Positions 7,652 to 16,522 of a stretch of DNA of 64,000 nt are shown in pieces (position 1 is the first letter of the stretch; each line of letters starts with the position of its first letter). Position numbers and translations under genes: made by a program. The DNA lies in the NCBI RefSeq assembly GCF_049846925.1, contig NZ_JBNCMT010000004.1, positions 124,001 to 188,000 on the forward strand, written 5' to 3'. Origin of the DNA: Brevibacillus_H sp049846925 (lineage in GTDB: Bacteria; Bacillota; Bacilli; Brevibacillales; Brevibacillaceae). Under the pieces are notes generated by a model. The model saw only the letters and a list, made by a program, of their open reading frames with translations, searched no databases and had not been told where the DNA came from.

Positions 7652-8365
7652 TTACGAGATAAGTCTTTCTTGAGATTCTTCTTTGGACTTGGCCAGTTGC
7701 AATCTCATTTTTTCGATGGCGATTCCTTTGTTCATCAAGACAACATAGACAACGGTGAGTGTGCACAGACAGAACATGAGCGTGAACAGCATTTCCGGTT
7801 CAACCCCGCCACCAGACTGATTCACACCTTCACCAAACACCACTGGGTGGAATTTGGTCTGCCACCAACGAATGGACATATAAACAATCGGTACATCAAT
7901 GAATCCGACAATCCCAAACACCGAAGCGAGACGGGCTTTTTTCTCCCAGGTTCCATCCATCTTGCGAATCATCACATAGGCGATATAGATAAACCAGAGG
8001 ATCAAGGTTGTTGTAAGGCGTGGCTCCCAAGACCACCAGGTATTCCAAGCAGAGCGTCCCCAGATCGGTCCGGTAATTAATACAATAGTTGTAAACAGAA
8101 CCCCAAGCTCAGCAGATATCCCTGCGATAATGTCATATTTGCGGTTACGAGTTTTCAAAAACAGGATACTGCACACGCAGACCACAAAAAATGCGAGGAA
8201 CGCATTCCAGGCTGATCCGACGTGAAAGTAAAAGATCTTTTGTACTGGACCCATCGTCTTCTCTACGGGAGACCAGATGAACACCAGGTACATGGCCATG
8301 ACCACGAGCGGTATCGATAATATCGTTAGAATTTGGGTAAGCCCAAACCGCGAATTAGATTGCAT
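7652..8365 (-). CDS. ccmC: CcmC haem-handling protein (cytochrome c maturation)
   Basis: A 237-residue six-helix membrane protein from the ATG at 8365 (RBS CTGGAGG). It carries the tryptophan-rich haem-binding signature WNTWWSWEPRLTT and the flanking histidines FYFHVGSAWN and TKFHPVVF expected in the CcmC/CcmF/CcsA superfamily. CcmC loads haem onto CcmE at the outer face of the membrane. It follows ccmB with a 2-bp gap. Its length is close to that of proteobacterial CcmC. The frame continues upstream of 8365 into ccmB without a better start. Confidence 0.93.
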   Translation of the reverse strand: MQSNSRFGLTQILTILSIPLVVMAMYLVFIWSPVEKTMGPVQKIFYFHVGSAWNAFLAFFVVCVCSILFLKTRNRKYDIIAGISAELGVLFTTIVLITGPIWGRSAWNTWWSWEPRLTTTLILWFIYIAYVMIRKMDGTWEKKARLASVFGIVGFIDVPIVYMSIRWWQTKFHPVVFGEGVNQSGGGVEPEMLFTLMFCLCTLTVVYVVLMNKGIAIEKMRLQLAKSKEESQERLIS

Positions 8366-8367
8366 GG

Positions 8368-9048
8368 TTATACCTCCAGGATGTATTCGAATAATAGAAA
8401 GCAAGCCGTAAAAATAATGACATCGTATGCACCGATCAACTGCATCCACGACCAGATGCCGGCTGTACCTTCCGTAGAAGTCAATAAAATCTTGGTAGCC
8501 TGTACGGCAGCCAGCAGCACCGGACTTGCCACAGGAAACAACAGGATCGGCAACAGCATTTCACTGCTTCGTGAATGGGAAGAGAGCGCCGCAAGAAATG
8601 TTCCGATACTGATAAAACCAATACTGCCGAGTAATAAAATCGCTATTAACGCCAGGTAATTTCCTGACCATCGAAAGTCAAACAAGAGAAAAACCAATGG
8701 AACGGCAACCAGTTCAATAATGATCAGGTTGACCAGATTCGCCAACACCTTGCCAACATAAATGCTGGAAGGATCAACAGGAGCCATGATAAGCGCCTGT
8801 AAGTTATCATTTTTCATCTCTGATAAAAAAGAACGATTGAGTCCGAGGATGCCTGAAAAGACGATCAGCACCCAAATGATCCCGGGTATTACATTTTTCA
8901 CGACCATGTTCGTCGGGTCAAAAGCAAAACTGAATACTACGATGACTAGTCCTGAGAAGATTAACATCGTAGAGACGACCTGTCGTGTTTTCCATTCGGT
9001 ATATAAATCCTTTTGGGCAATGGTTAGTGCAGCCTGCCAGAGATTCAT
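8368..9048 (-). CDS. ccmB: CcmB, membrane subunit of the CcmAB ABC complex
   Basis: 226 residues with six hydrophobic segments. Motifs fit the CcmB family: QKDLYTEWKTRQ at the N-terminus, FAFDP, WVLIVFSGILGLNRSF and a central MAPVDPSSIYVGK. CcmA and CcmB drive release of holo-CcmE from CcmC using ATP. The start overlaps the stop of ccmA (ATGA), implying translational coupling, and the 3' end is 2 bp before ccmC. Confidence 0.93.
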   Translation of the reverse strand: MNLWQAALTIAQKDLYTEWKTRQVVSTMLIFSGLVIVVFSFAFDPTNMVVKNVIPGIIWVLIVFSGILGLNRSFLSEMKNDNLQALIMAPVDPSSIYVGKVLANLVNLIIIELVAVPLVFLLFDFRWSGNYLALIAILLLGSIGFISIGTFLAALSSHSRSSEMLLPILLFPVASPVLLAAVQATKILLTSTEGTAGIWSWMQLIGAYDVIIFTACFLLFEYILEV

Positions 9049-9749
9049 AGATTCAATGCCACCTGTTTTTCGTATTTTTGGGTCAAGGTACCGATATCCT
9101 GCTCTTCAAGTGGGAAGTCGTCACTAATTGTCCCTTTACTGATAATCAGTATGCGATTGCAAAGCGATGCAGCCTGTTGAAAGTCATGCGTTACCATCAC
9201 ACATGTTGTCCCTTCCCCTTTAAGCCGCTGGATGACCTTGTTCAGTGTCAGAACCGCTTGTTGATCCAAACCGGTATGCGGTTCATCCAGCAGGAGAATC
9301 TCTGGCGAAGGAAGCAGTGCTCTCGCAATGGACGTCCTTTGCAGCATTCCCCGGGAAAAGGAGCGAACTGGTTCATGTATGAACTTTCGCATCCCAACTT
9401 CATCGAGCAGTCGCTTGGCTTTCGCTTCACAGTCCTTCACGCCGTACAGCTTCCCGTGAAACATCAGGTTTTCCATCGGTGAGAAGTGGTCATAGAGCAT
9501 ACTGCTGTGAGATACAAAGCCAATTTTCTTTTTTAGTTCATTGGCATGCTGTTTCGTGTCATACCCCATCAGCGAAATTTCTCCTGATGTCGGTTTGGTG
9601 AGCAGGGCAAGCATGCGGAGCAGTGTGCTTTTTCCCGCCCCGTTTGATCCGAGGACAGCAATAGACTCACCACTCTTGATCTCAAAAGTGACACCCCGCA
9701 AGATCACTTTGTCTCCTGCTGTTTTGGTAAGTGATTGTACCTGAATCAT
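9045..9749 (-). CDS. ccmA: CcmA, ATPase subunit of the haem maturation ABC complex
   Basis: 234 residues, a single ABC ATPase domain: Walker A GSNGAGKST (about 34-42), signature SFSRGMLQR, Walker B ILLLDEPHTGLD and H-loop VTHDF. The SRGM form of the signature, in place of LSGGQ, is usual in CcmA. Gene order (ccmA-ccmB-ccmC-ccmD) matches classical System I operons. It begins 17 bp after the upstream membrane protein gene. Confidence 0.93.
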   Translation of the reverse strand: MIQVQSLTKTAGDKVILRGVTFEIKSGESIAVLGSNGAGKSTLLRMLALLTKPTSGEISLMGYDTKQHANELKKKIGFVSHSSMLYDHFSPMENLMFHGKLYGVKDCEAKAKRLLDEVGMRKFIHEPVRSFSRGMLQRTSIARALLPSPEILLLDEPHTGLDQQAVLTLNKVIQRLKGEGTTCVMVTHDFQQAASLCNRILIISKGTISDDFPLEEQDIGTLTQKYEKQVALNL

Positions 9750-9766
9750 AATTTGTGGCTCCCCAT

Positions 9767-10717
9767 TTACTGAGTATTGGATTGCTCCTTCAGGCGAAGT
9801 TTTACCTGTACGAGAAGATCTTTGTATGCCCCTTGTTTCTTGGCAAACTCTTCATCGGAAATTTTCTGTTCTTTATGTGATTGCTCCAGTTCAACCAGCT
9901 TATCCATTAAAACGGTTTGCTTGGCCAGCAGTTGTTCCACTGTTTCAATCGTTTCGTTCTCTCTTGCTGCTCCCATCCGTTTCTTTTGCCAGCGAGAGAA
10001 GCCATACAACAAGCCAATCACCAGCAATGCCGCTACAATGGCAATAAAGATGCGTGGTTCAATCGTACGAAGCGGTGTTTGGTTATAGAATTGGAGCCAA
10101 GCTGACTGCTCGGTAGGAGTTTGAATTTTGCCTCCTCCTTCAGCCGCCTCTGTGTTTGCTGCCGCTTGATAGGATAATAGAAGCTCCTGGCCTGCTTTTA
10201 CGCCTTTAATTGTATATCCTGTATAGTTTTGATTATTGAAAGAGTAACTGTTTTTATCAGCCTTGAAGTTTTCAAGGTTAATGTCCCCGCGCCCATCAGG
10301 AATCATGATGTGAACTTCGCCTGCTGGATAGTCAAACGTCATCGGAATCTTACCTGATACGCCCCCGTCCAGTTTAAACGAATAGGGAAGATCAACCATT
10401 TGACCTGCTGAAAGCGTTTGGGTGGAATAGATCAATTCTTTATCGACTTTCACGGTTGTATCCTTCTCATTGAACATCATAACATCCTTGGCGCCCTTCG
10501 GAAGCTGAATCTTGATTACCTTTCCGTCTGCGCTGCCGGTATAGATCTCTTTGCTTGTATTTCGGAAACTAACCATATTAACAACTTCGACCCCACCCTT
10601 CATCGGTCGAATAATGGAATAGTACATTTCTGACTGAATCGCCTCTTCAGCAGCAGCTGCCATCCAGGATGGCAACAACAGCATGACTGTCAGAACACAA
10701 AACAATATTCGTCTCAC
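9767..10717 (-). CDS. Ccm-operon membrane protein of unknown role (ectodomain, TM, cytoplasmic coil)
   Basis: 316 residues: signal peptide 1-23 (AAAAEE cleavage region), a beta-rich extracytoplasmic domain to about 215, one membrane helix (about 223-243) and a cytoplasmic tail predicted as coiled coil. The tail motif LVELEQSHKEQKISDEEFAKKQGAYKDLL resembles the helical segment typical of CcmH/CcmI C-terminal regions. It lies between ccmF (4-bp overlap) and ccmA, where a CcmH/CcmI subunit would be expected. No LRCxxC CcmH motif is present; the ectodomain has no cysteine. It may be a haem-lyase accessory factor that has replaced CcmH/I. Existence as a gene is secure, function is inference. Confidence 0.75.
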   Translation of the reverse strand: MRRILFCVLTVMLLLPSWMAAAAEEAIQSEMYYSIIRPMKGGVEVVNMVSFRNTSKEIYTGSADGKVIKIQLPKGAKDVMMFNEKDTTVKVDKELIYSTQTLSAGQMVDLPYSFKLDGGVSGKIPMTFDYPAGEVHIMIPDGRGDINLENFKADKNSYSFNNQNYTGYTIKGVKAGQELLLSYQAAANTEAAEGGGKIQTPTEQSAWLQFYNQTPLRTIEPRIFIAIVAALLVIGLLYGFSRWQKKRMGAARENETIETVEQLLAKQTVLMDKLVELEQSHKEQKISDEEFAKKQGAYKDLLVQVKLRLKEQSNTQ

Positions 10718-12786
10718 TTAGGATCTACCTCCGATGAGTTGAGCTTTTTCTTTAGTTCCAGCTCAATTTCCCTCTCAATTTGTTTTACCAGATCATCATT
10801 CGAATCGCTTGCAAGTGAATCACGTTTCGCAGGCGGTTCCGCTTGTACCGATCTGCTCCTCGTTGATAGTGCAAAGAGAGTACCTAAGGTAACGATAATT
10901 CCGCCAATCCAGATCCAGTTGATCAGCGGATTTACTTTCACAGTAAAAGTAGCTCTGCCGTCCGGTTCCCATGCGCTGAGAACCACGTACAAGTCTTCCC
11001 CCCAGGAACTAAGCAAGGCAACCTCAGTGGAAGGCTGTTCCCACGTTGTATAGAAAATGACTTCCGGTCGAACAGTAGCAATCCGTTTGCCGTTCTGCTC
11101 AACAGCAACATCCGCAAAAACGACATCCTTGCTTCCTACCGGTTTTTCCTTCAAATTCTCGTACGTAAGCTTGTAATCTTTAATCGTGATCGAGTCACCG
11201 ATATTGATGGTCTGCATCACTTGTTGAGTAAAGTTGTGAGAACCAATAATGCCTAGCGCCATGACCGCAATACCCAAATGGACAAAATAGCCTCCGTAAC
11301 GACGACGGTTCTTGCCAATGATACCGCCAAGCGCTCTCGCAATCGTTTCGCCTGTTGATTTCTGTCTTGCTTTTGCGTCGCTTACAAACGCTACGAAATG
11401 GTTGGCAATCATAAACAGCACAATGATTGTGGCAAATAACGGATACAGCTGGCGAATTCCGTACACATAAAGCGAAGCGCCAATGACCAGACTCAGAATG
11501 GAGGTAATAATTAACTTCGTCCGCAATTCGCTAAACCCGGCGCTGTTCCACGCCAGCAGCGGACAGATTGCCATCAGGAACATAAGCCCGACCAGAATCG
11601 GTGCTTCTACTGTATTGAAGAACGAGATATCAAGGGCAATTTTATTGCCTGTCAAAAATTCAGAAGTAAGCGGGAATACTGTACCCCACAGGACGGCAAT
11701 CGCAGCTCCTACCAACAAGAGGTTATTCACGAGGAAACTGCTTTCCTTGGACACATAAGACTGAAACTGTCCAGAGTTCGCTTGCAATTGTTGATAACGG
11801 CTCATCACCGCATAAACGGTGAAGACAATCGTCATTCCCATGAACGCCAGGAAGTAGTTACCCAACGGTGAATTCGGGAATGCGTGTACAGAAGTAAGGG
11901 CGCCACTTCGGGCAATGTACGTTCCAAACAAGGTCAACGCATAAGTGAACGTGATAAGACCGATATTCCACACCCGCAGCATATTTTTGCGCTCTTGCAC
12001 CATGACAGAGTGCAAAAAAGCAGTTGCTGTCAACCACGGCATGAAGGAAGCATTCTCTACGGCATCCCATGCCCAGTAACCGCCCCAGCCCAGCTCCACA
12101 TATGCCCACTGTCCGCCCAAAACGTTACCTAGCGTCAGGAACAGCCAGGCAGTCAACGTCCATTTACGAGTCAGTTGGATCCAGTCTGAATTCATGTTTC
12201 TCATTAACAAGGAACCGACACCAAAAGCAAAAGGAACTGCCATACCTACATAACCGAGATATAACGTAACAGGGTGAATGACCATCCCTGGGTTTTGCAA
12301 CAATGGATTCAATCCTGAACCGTCAACTGGCACTGTATCCAGAACGACGAAAGGCTTGGTAATAAAGGCAAGCATAAACAAGAAGAAAATGTTGTTTGCA
12401 TTCATGATTGCCCCGGCATAAGGAACAACGGCATGATTTCTTGTCTTTTTGCTGTAAAAAATGATTGTTGTGTACAGCGTCAGGAGCACCGTCCACAACA
12501 GCAATGATCCTGCGTTACCAGCCCATAAGGCAGACAACTTATACATCATCGGCAAATCGAGATTGGTGTATTTGCTGACGTATTCATTTTCAAAATGGCT
12601 TGTGCCAAGCAAATACAAGAGAACGCCGGTTGCAACCGCAGTTCCGATGAACATTCCGAAGCCTGCAAGCTTTGCTTGCTTTAAGAATGTTTCACGCTTG
12701 GTGAATATTCCAATGATGGAAGCCACGAACGAGTATACCGCCAAGACTAAACCGAAGACGATGGCTCCATGTCCTAATAAGTTCAT
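10714..12786 (-). CDS. ccmF: CcmF/NrfE-type cytochrome c haem lyase
   Basis: 690 residues with about fifteen membrane helices. The haem-binding signature WAYVELGWGGYWAWDAVENA and the downstream WLTATAFLHSVMVQ are diagnostic for CcmF/NrfE. Conserved histidines are found in NPGMVIHPVTLYLGY and YFVHLGIAVMALGIIGSHNF. A C-terminal extracytoplasmic domain and a last helix near 640 follow, then a charged cytoplasmic tail. CcmF attaches haem from CcmE to CxxCH. The gene lies 25 bp after ccmE and overlaps the next gene by 4 bp. Given nrfHA next door it may act on NrfA, which has an unusual CxxCK site. Confidence 0.95.
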   Translation of the reverse strand: MNLLGHGAIVFGLVLAVYSFVASIIGIFTKRETFLKQAKLAGFGMFIGTAVATGVLLYLLGTSHFENEYVSKYTNLDLPMMYKLSALWAGNAGSLLLWTVLLTLYTTIIFYSKKTRNHAVVPYAGAIMNANNIFFLFMLAFITKPFVVLDTVPVDGSGLNPLLQNPGMVIHPVTLYLGYVGMAVPFAFGVGSLLMRNMNSDWIQLTRKWTLTAWLFLTLGNVLGGQWAYVELGWGGYWAWDAVENASFMPWLTATAFLHSVMVQERKNMLRVWNIGLITFTYALTLFGTYIARSGALTSVHAFPNSPLGNYFLAFMGMTIVFTVYAVMSRYQQLQANSGQFQSYVSKESSFLVNNLLLVGAAIAVLWGTVFPLTSEFLTGNKIALDISFFNTVEAPILVGLMFLMAICPLLAWNSAGFSELRTKLIITSILSLVIGASLYVYGIRQLYPLFATIIVLFMIANHFVAFVSDAKARQKSTGETIARALGGIIGKNRRRYGGYFVHLGIAVMALGIIGSHNFTQQVMQTINIGDSITIKDYKLTYENLKEKPVGSKDVVFADVAVEQNGKRIATVRPEVIFYTTWEQPSTEVALLSSWGEDLYVVLSAWEPDGRATFTVKVNPLINWIWIGGIIVTLGTLFALSTRSRSVQAEPPAKRDSLASDSNDDLVKQIEREIELELKKKLNSSEVDPK

Positions 12787-12811
12787 GTTGTTTCAATCTC
12801 CTCTATCCCAT

Positions 12812-13282
12812 TTATTTCGATGGTTGCTCCGATTGTTGTGAGGGCAGCTGTTGTTTCATTTGTTTATGTTTTTCAGGATCGTAGTTTTTCGGATCTTGAC
12901 CTTCATATTTAGAAGGACAGCGAGTCTTTACGTGTTCGGCTGTGAAAAGACCGTCAGCGGAAATCGTTCCATCGAGCACAACAATAATTTCATCGGTGAA
13001 GTTATCTGGCTTCACACCGTTGTGAGTGACATGGAGGATATTGCCTTTCTCATCCTTTACATCGAATTCAAGTTGGATTTTATCGGCATCCCATTGAATT
13101 GATTTTTCAATGAGGTTTCCTTGGGTCATAACATATCGATCGTTAAATTGGGAGGGGTTTGCTGCTAGCTCACTGACTGTAACCTCTGAACCACTGGCTC
13201 CCGGTGTGGCTGCAATTAATAAAGAGAAGATCGCAATGGCTATAACAATACCGCCAATATACATTTTTTTGTTTTTATTCAT
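12812..13282 (-). CDS. ccmE: CcmE haem chaperone, cysteine variant (CxxxY)
   Basis: 156 residues: N-terminal anchor (8-26) followed by a small OB-fold domain with VTVSELAANP, GTISADGLFTAEHV and a flexible C-terminal tail. The residue that covalently binds haem is normally His in an HxxxY motif; here the aligned site is C122-PSK-Y126, i.e. Cys replaces His. Such CcmE variants are known from archaea and Desulfovibrio, usually together with loss of CcmH, which matches this operon. First gene of the ccm operon, divergent from nrfH across a 229-bp intergenic region with an FNR-like site. Confidence 0.93.
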   Translation of the reverse strand: MNKNKKMYIGGIVIAIAIFSLLIAATPGASGSEVTVSELAANPSQFNDRYVMTQGNLIEKSIQWDADKIQLEFDVKDEKGNILHVTHNGVKPDNFTDEIIVVLDGTISADGLFTAEHVKTRCPSKYEGQDPKNYDPEKHKQMKQQLPSQQSEQPSK

Positions 13283-13324
13283 CTTTCTTTTCCCCCTCCA
13301 CGAATTTCCAACTTATTAAGATTG

Positions 13325-13465
13325 TTAATAATGCTTTACCTCCAACTTACGTGACCATCTGACACTATGATGTGAGGTTGATCACTTTTATTACAATGTT
13401 TGAAAAGTTGCCGTAAAGTCTTCAATTACTGTCCACAAACATCTGATGACCCTAACCCTTATAAT
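13325..13465. promoter_or_regulatory. Divergent ccm / nrf control region with FNR-like palindrome
   Basis: TGTGA-ggttga-TCACT at 13371-13386 matches 9 of 10 positions of the TGTGA-N6-TCACA palindrome bound by B. subtilis-type FNR/CRP proteins. For nrfH a -10 TATAAT is at 13460-13465 (the site would lie near -93). For ccmE a weaker -10 TATTAA is at 13330-13325 on the minus strand, putting the site near -61. Anaerobic co-induction of both operons is a natural inference. Confidence 0.5.
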
Positions 13466-13511
13466 CATGGTGTGGGGAAATAAACACATTTAAGGAAAAG
13501 GAGGGAGAAGC

Positions 13512-14000
13512 ATGATTGGAAAACTTGTCACCGCATTAAAGAATAAGTATCTGATCGCTGGACTGCTCGTGTTTGGACTCGTTTATGTAGCCTATGATCA
13601 AGGTATGGCTGCAACCAGTTCCAAGGAGTTTTGTACAAGCTGCCACGTAATGGCTGACGTGGGAGCAACTTTATCAAAATCAACCCACAAAAATCTGTCT
13701 TGCGGAGATTGTCACGTTCCAAAAGACACATTGAACAAAGTGGTCTATAAAGCAAAATCAGGTATGTCCCACATCTATCACAACACGTTTGATGACAAAC
13801 TACCTGCTGACTTTGTAGCAAAAGAATCCTCTCAAAAAGTGATTCAACAGCGTTGTATCGACTGCCATAGCAGCACAATTTCCAAAATGAGTCATGACAC
13901 TGGCACAAGTTGTATCAGTTGTCACCGAGACTTGCCGCACAACACGGGACGCTTGCAAAAAGAGAAGAAAGCTGAACCAGCTGTAACTTCAAAACAATAA
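13512..14000 (+). CDS. nrfH: NrfH, tetrahaem membrane quinol dehydrogenase for nitrite reductase
   Basis: 162 residues, RBS AAAAGGAGGGAG upstream of ATG 13512. An N-terminal membrane helix (about 12-28) is followed by four CxxCH haem motifs: CTSCH 41-45, CGDCH 64-68, CIDCH 115-119 and CISCH 134-138. This NapC/NirT-family layout and position directly before nrfA identify NrfH, which passes electrons from menaquinol to NrfA. The C-terminal 20 residues are charged and probably disordered. Cotranscribed with nrfA (39-bp gap). Confidence 0.96.
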   Translation: MIGKLVTALKNKYLIAGLLVFGLVYVAYDQGMAATSSKEFCTSCHVMADVGATLSKSTHKNLSCGDCHVPKDTLNKVVYKAKSGMSHIYHNTFDDKLPADFVAKESSQKVIQQRCIDCHSSTISKMSHDTGTSCISCHRDLPHNTGRLQKEKKAEPAVTSKQ

Positions 14001-14039
14001 GCGTACTTAATTAGAAAGTTAGAAAGGAATGTGTTCCAT

Positions 14040-15329
14040 ATGAAGATGAGGCACAAATGGCTTGCTGTGCTTGCTCTCGTATTCGGTCTTGGCCTTGCGC
14101 TAACCGGTTGCGGCGGGGATCAAACAGCATCCGCTCCTCCAATCCAAACAAACATTCCAGATGGCGAACCAGATTCAGAAGTATGGGGTAAAGAATTCCC
14201 GCTTCAATATCAAAGCTATATGGAAAATAACGATGATAAAATCGAAACCAAATTCGCTGGATCCAAACCAGTACCAAAAGTTGACCAACAACCTCTTCTG
14301 AACGAATTATTCAAAGGCATGGCATTCGCGAAAGAATATAACGAAGATCGCGGTCACACATTTGCGATTGAAGACGTAACTCACATCAAACGTATCGATG
14401 AGAAATCCCCGTCTTCTTGCTGGAACTGTAAGTCTCCTGACGTTCCTTTGCTCGTTGAAAAAGAAGGCGTTGCGTTCTTTAAAGTTCCTTTCAGCAAACG
14501 TAAAGACCAAATCACCCACTCCATCGGTTGTGCAAACTGCCACGATGCGAAAACGCTTGAATTAAAAGTAACAAACAAAAACTTCATCGATTCTGCAGCA
14601 CGTTTGAACATCGATTTGAAACACGCTACAAAACAGGAAATGCGCACGTACGTATGTGCACAGTGTCACAACGAGTACTACTTCAAACCTGATACCAAAG
14701 AAGTTGTTAACCCTTGGGATAAAGGTAAAAACCCTGAAGAAATCGTATCTTACTACAACGAAAAAGGCTTCAAAGACTGGGTGCATCCAGATTCCAAAAC
14801 TCCTATGATTAAAGCACAGCATCCTGATTACGAAATGTTCTCTTCTGGTATGCACGGACAAAACGGCGTAAGCTGCGCAGATTGTCACATGCCTTACCAA
14901 CGTGATGGCGACAAGAAGAAATTCTCTTCCCACCACTGGCAAAGCCCGATCAAAACACCTGAAACAATTGAGGCATCTTGCCGCACTTGTCACCGTGAAA
15001 AATCAACTGATGAGTTGAAAGATCGCGTATTGTACACACAAGTAAAAACATATGACATGCTTTTGAAAGCACAACAAGCGACTCACGATGCTCACCAAGC
15101 AGTGAAAAAAGCGCTTGAAAACCCTGCACATAACAAAGACATGATCAAAAAAGCACAAGACTTGATTCGTAAAGCTCAATTCGAGTGGGATTTCGTATCT
15201 GCTGAAAGCAGCATGGGCTTCCACAACCCACAATTAGCTCTTGAATCTCTTGGCAAATCCATTGACGATGCTCGTCAAGCTCAACTTCTTGCAGTTCAAG
15301 CAATCAGCGCTCCAGTAGCTATGAAGTAA
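14040..15329 (+). CDS. nrfA: NrfA, pentahaem ammonia-forming nitrite reductase (lipoprotein)
   Basis: About 429 residues from ATG 14040 (AGAAAGGAA upstream; a GTG at 14031 is too close to the RBS). A lipoprotein signal ends at LTGC24, anchoring it outside the cell. Haem motifs: the catalytic CWNCK at 127-131 with lysine as axial ligand, then CANCH 164, CAQCH 206, CADCH 279 and CRTCH 314. KAQHPDYEMFSSGMHGQNGVSCADCHMPY carries the conserved active-site and haem-ligand histidines. It reduces nitrite to ammonium with six electrons. Codon use is AAA/GAA-rich and slightly biased, suggesting strong expression. Followed by a strong terminator. Confidence 0.97.
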   Translation: MKMRHKWLAVLALVFGLGLALTGCGGDQTASAPPIQTNIPDGEPDSEVWGKEFPLQYQSYMENNDDKIETKFAGSKPVPKVDQQPLLNELFKGMAFAKEYNEDRGHTFAIEDVTHIKRIDEKSPSSCWNCKSPDVPLLVEKEGVAFFKVPFSKRKDQITHSIGCANCHDAKTLELKVTNKNFIDSAARLNIDLKHATKQEMRTYVCAQCHNEYYFKPDTKEVVNPWDKGKNPEEIVSYYNEKGFKDWVHPDSKTPMIKAQHPDYEMFSSGMHGQNGVSCADCHMPYQRDGDKKKFSSHHWQSPIKTPETIEASCRTCHREKSTDELKDRVLYTQVKTYDMLLKAQQATHDAHQAVKKALENPAHNKDMIKKAQDLIRKAQFEWDFVSAESSMGFHNPQLALESLGKSIDDARQAQLLAVQAISAPVAMK

Positions 15330-15376
15330 AGAAAAAACCACGCTTCATTAGCGAGGTATAGGGAGTAAATCAAATT

Positions 15377-15411
15377 AGCCTGATCACACCATGGATCAGG
15401 CTTTTTCTTTT
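15377..15411 (+). terminator. nrfHA terminator
   Basis: Perfect stem AGCCTGATC / GATCAGGCT (15377-15385 with 15394-15402), 8-nt loop, followed by TTTTCTTTTTG. Confidence 0.92.
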
Positions 15412-15486
15412 TGTCTGTGAAAACGGCTAAGACCATTTTGTGGTATAGTTATGGAAATCATTTGCATTTCAAGGAGGTTTCTATAT

Positions 15487-16365
15487 ATGAACGTCGCACA
15501 ATTGCAGCGCTTAACTGATCACATACTCTATTTACCTGCCAATAACGAAGTGGATCGCCCCATATTGGGTGCCATTTACGGAAAAAACAGAACCTTGCTC
15601 ATGGATGCAGGAAACTCGCCAGCGCACGCGTCACTACTGCTCGATCAACTAGCTGCGCTTGATCTGCCCCAACCTGAGGTCCTTGCACTTACTCACTGGC
15701 ATTGGGACCACGTCTTTGGGATGAACCATATCAACTTGCCGACCATTGCCCACAGAGAAACACACGCTGCTCTCTCACAACTGGTTGGGTTGGAATGGAC
15801 AGACGAAGCGCTTGACAAGCGAGTACAGGAAGGAACAGAAATCGAGTTTTGTGCCACTTATATCAAAAAAGAATACGAGCCTGCTATTCGCAACCAAATC
15901 CATGTCACACTTCCCCACATCCTGTTTGATACCAAGGTAGAAGTGGATCTCGGCGGCATCACCTGTGTGATCGAGCATGTGGGCGGAGATCATGCAGCAG
16001 ACTCTTCTGTCATTTATGTAAAAGAAGAAAAGACATTATTTTTGGGAGATTGCCTGGGTTCAGAAATCTATTGCAAGGAACGCAACTACGTACCTGAGAA
16101 TTTCCTCGCTTTGCTTGATAAAATCGAGCGTTATGACGTCGAATGGTATATCGAATCACATTGGAAGCCTCTCTCCAGGCAGCAGTTCCAAAGTGAATTG
16201 GCGGAAATGCGAGAAATTGCCCTGCTCACGCTGCGTACCAAAGGTGATCGGGAAGCAATCATGCATGAATTCTCCAAGAAGGTAGCCAGAGAATTAACCA
16301 AAGATGATCTTACGGTGATCAGTTACTTTATCGCCGGATTCTGTAAAAAAAGCTTCTTATCGTAG
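15487..16365 (+). CDS. MBL-fold metallo-hydrolase
   Basis: 292 residues from ATG 15487, 7 bp after a consensus AAGGAGGT. The zinc-binding motif is LTHWHWDHVFG, with later metal-site residues in EHVGGDHAADSSVI and FLGDCLGSE. That order (HxHxDH, H, D) is typical of the metallo-beta-lactamase superfamily. The last 80 residues are helical (REIALLTLRTKGDREAIMHEF). Substrate cannot be told; lactamase activity is not implied. Monocistronic between the nrf terminator and the next gene. Confidence 0.9.
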   Translation: MNVAQLQRLTDHILYLPANNEVDRPILGAIYGKNRTLLMDAGNSPAHASLLLDQLAALDLPQPEVLALTHWHWDHVFGMNHINLPTIAHRETHAALSQLVGLEWTDEALDKRVQEGTEIEFCATYIKKEYEPAIRNQIHVTLPHILFDTKVEVDLGGITCVIEHVGGDHAADSSVIYVKEEKTLFLGDCLGSEIYCKERNYVPENFLALLDKIERYDVEWYIESHWKPLSRQQFQSELAEMREIALLTLRTKGDREAIMHEFSKKVARELTKDDLTVISYFIAGFCKKSFLS

Positions 16366-16522
16366 CCCATTCGGAGCGGTAGTCGAATTCTTCTTTAGCG
16401 ATGCTCCGGAAACTTTAACACTTAAAAGTTGTTAAAATTTCCTACACGAAAAAAGTTAATACATAACCTGTCTAATCCTGACAAAAAGTAAATGGGGTGA
16501 TAAAAATACGGGAGTGATAAGG

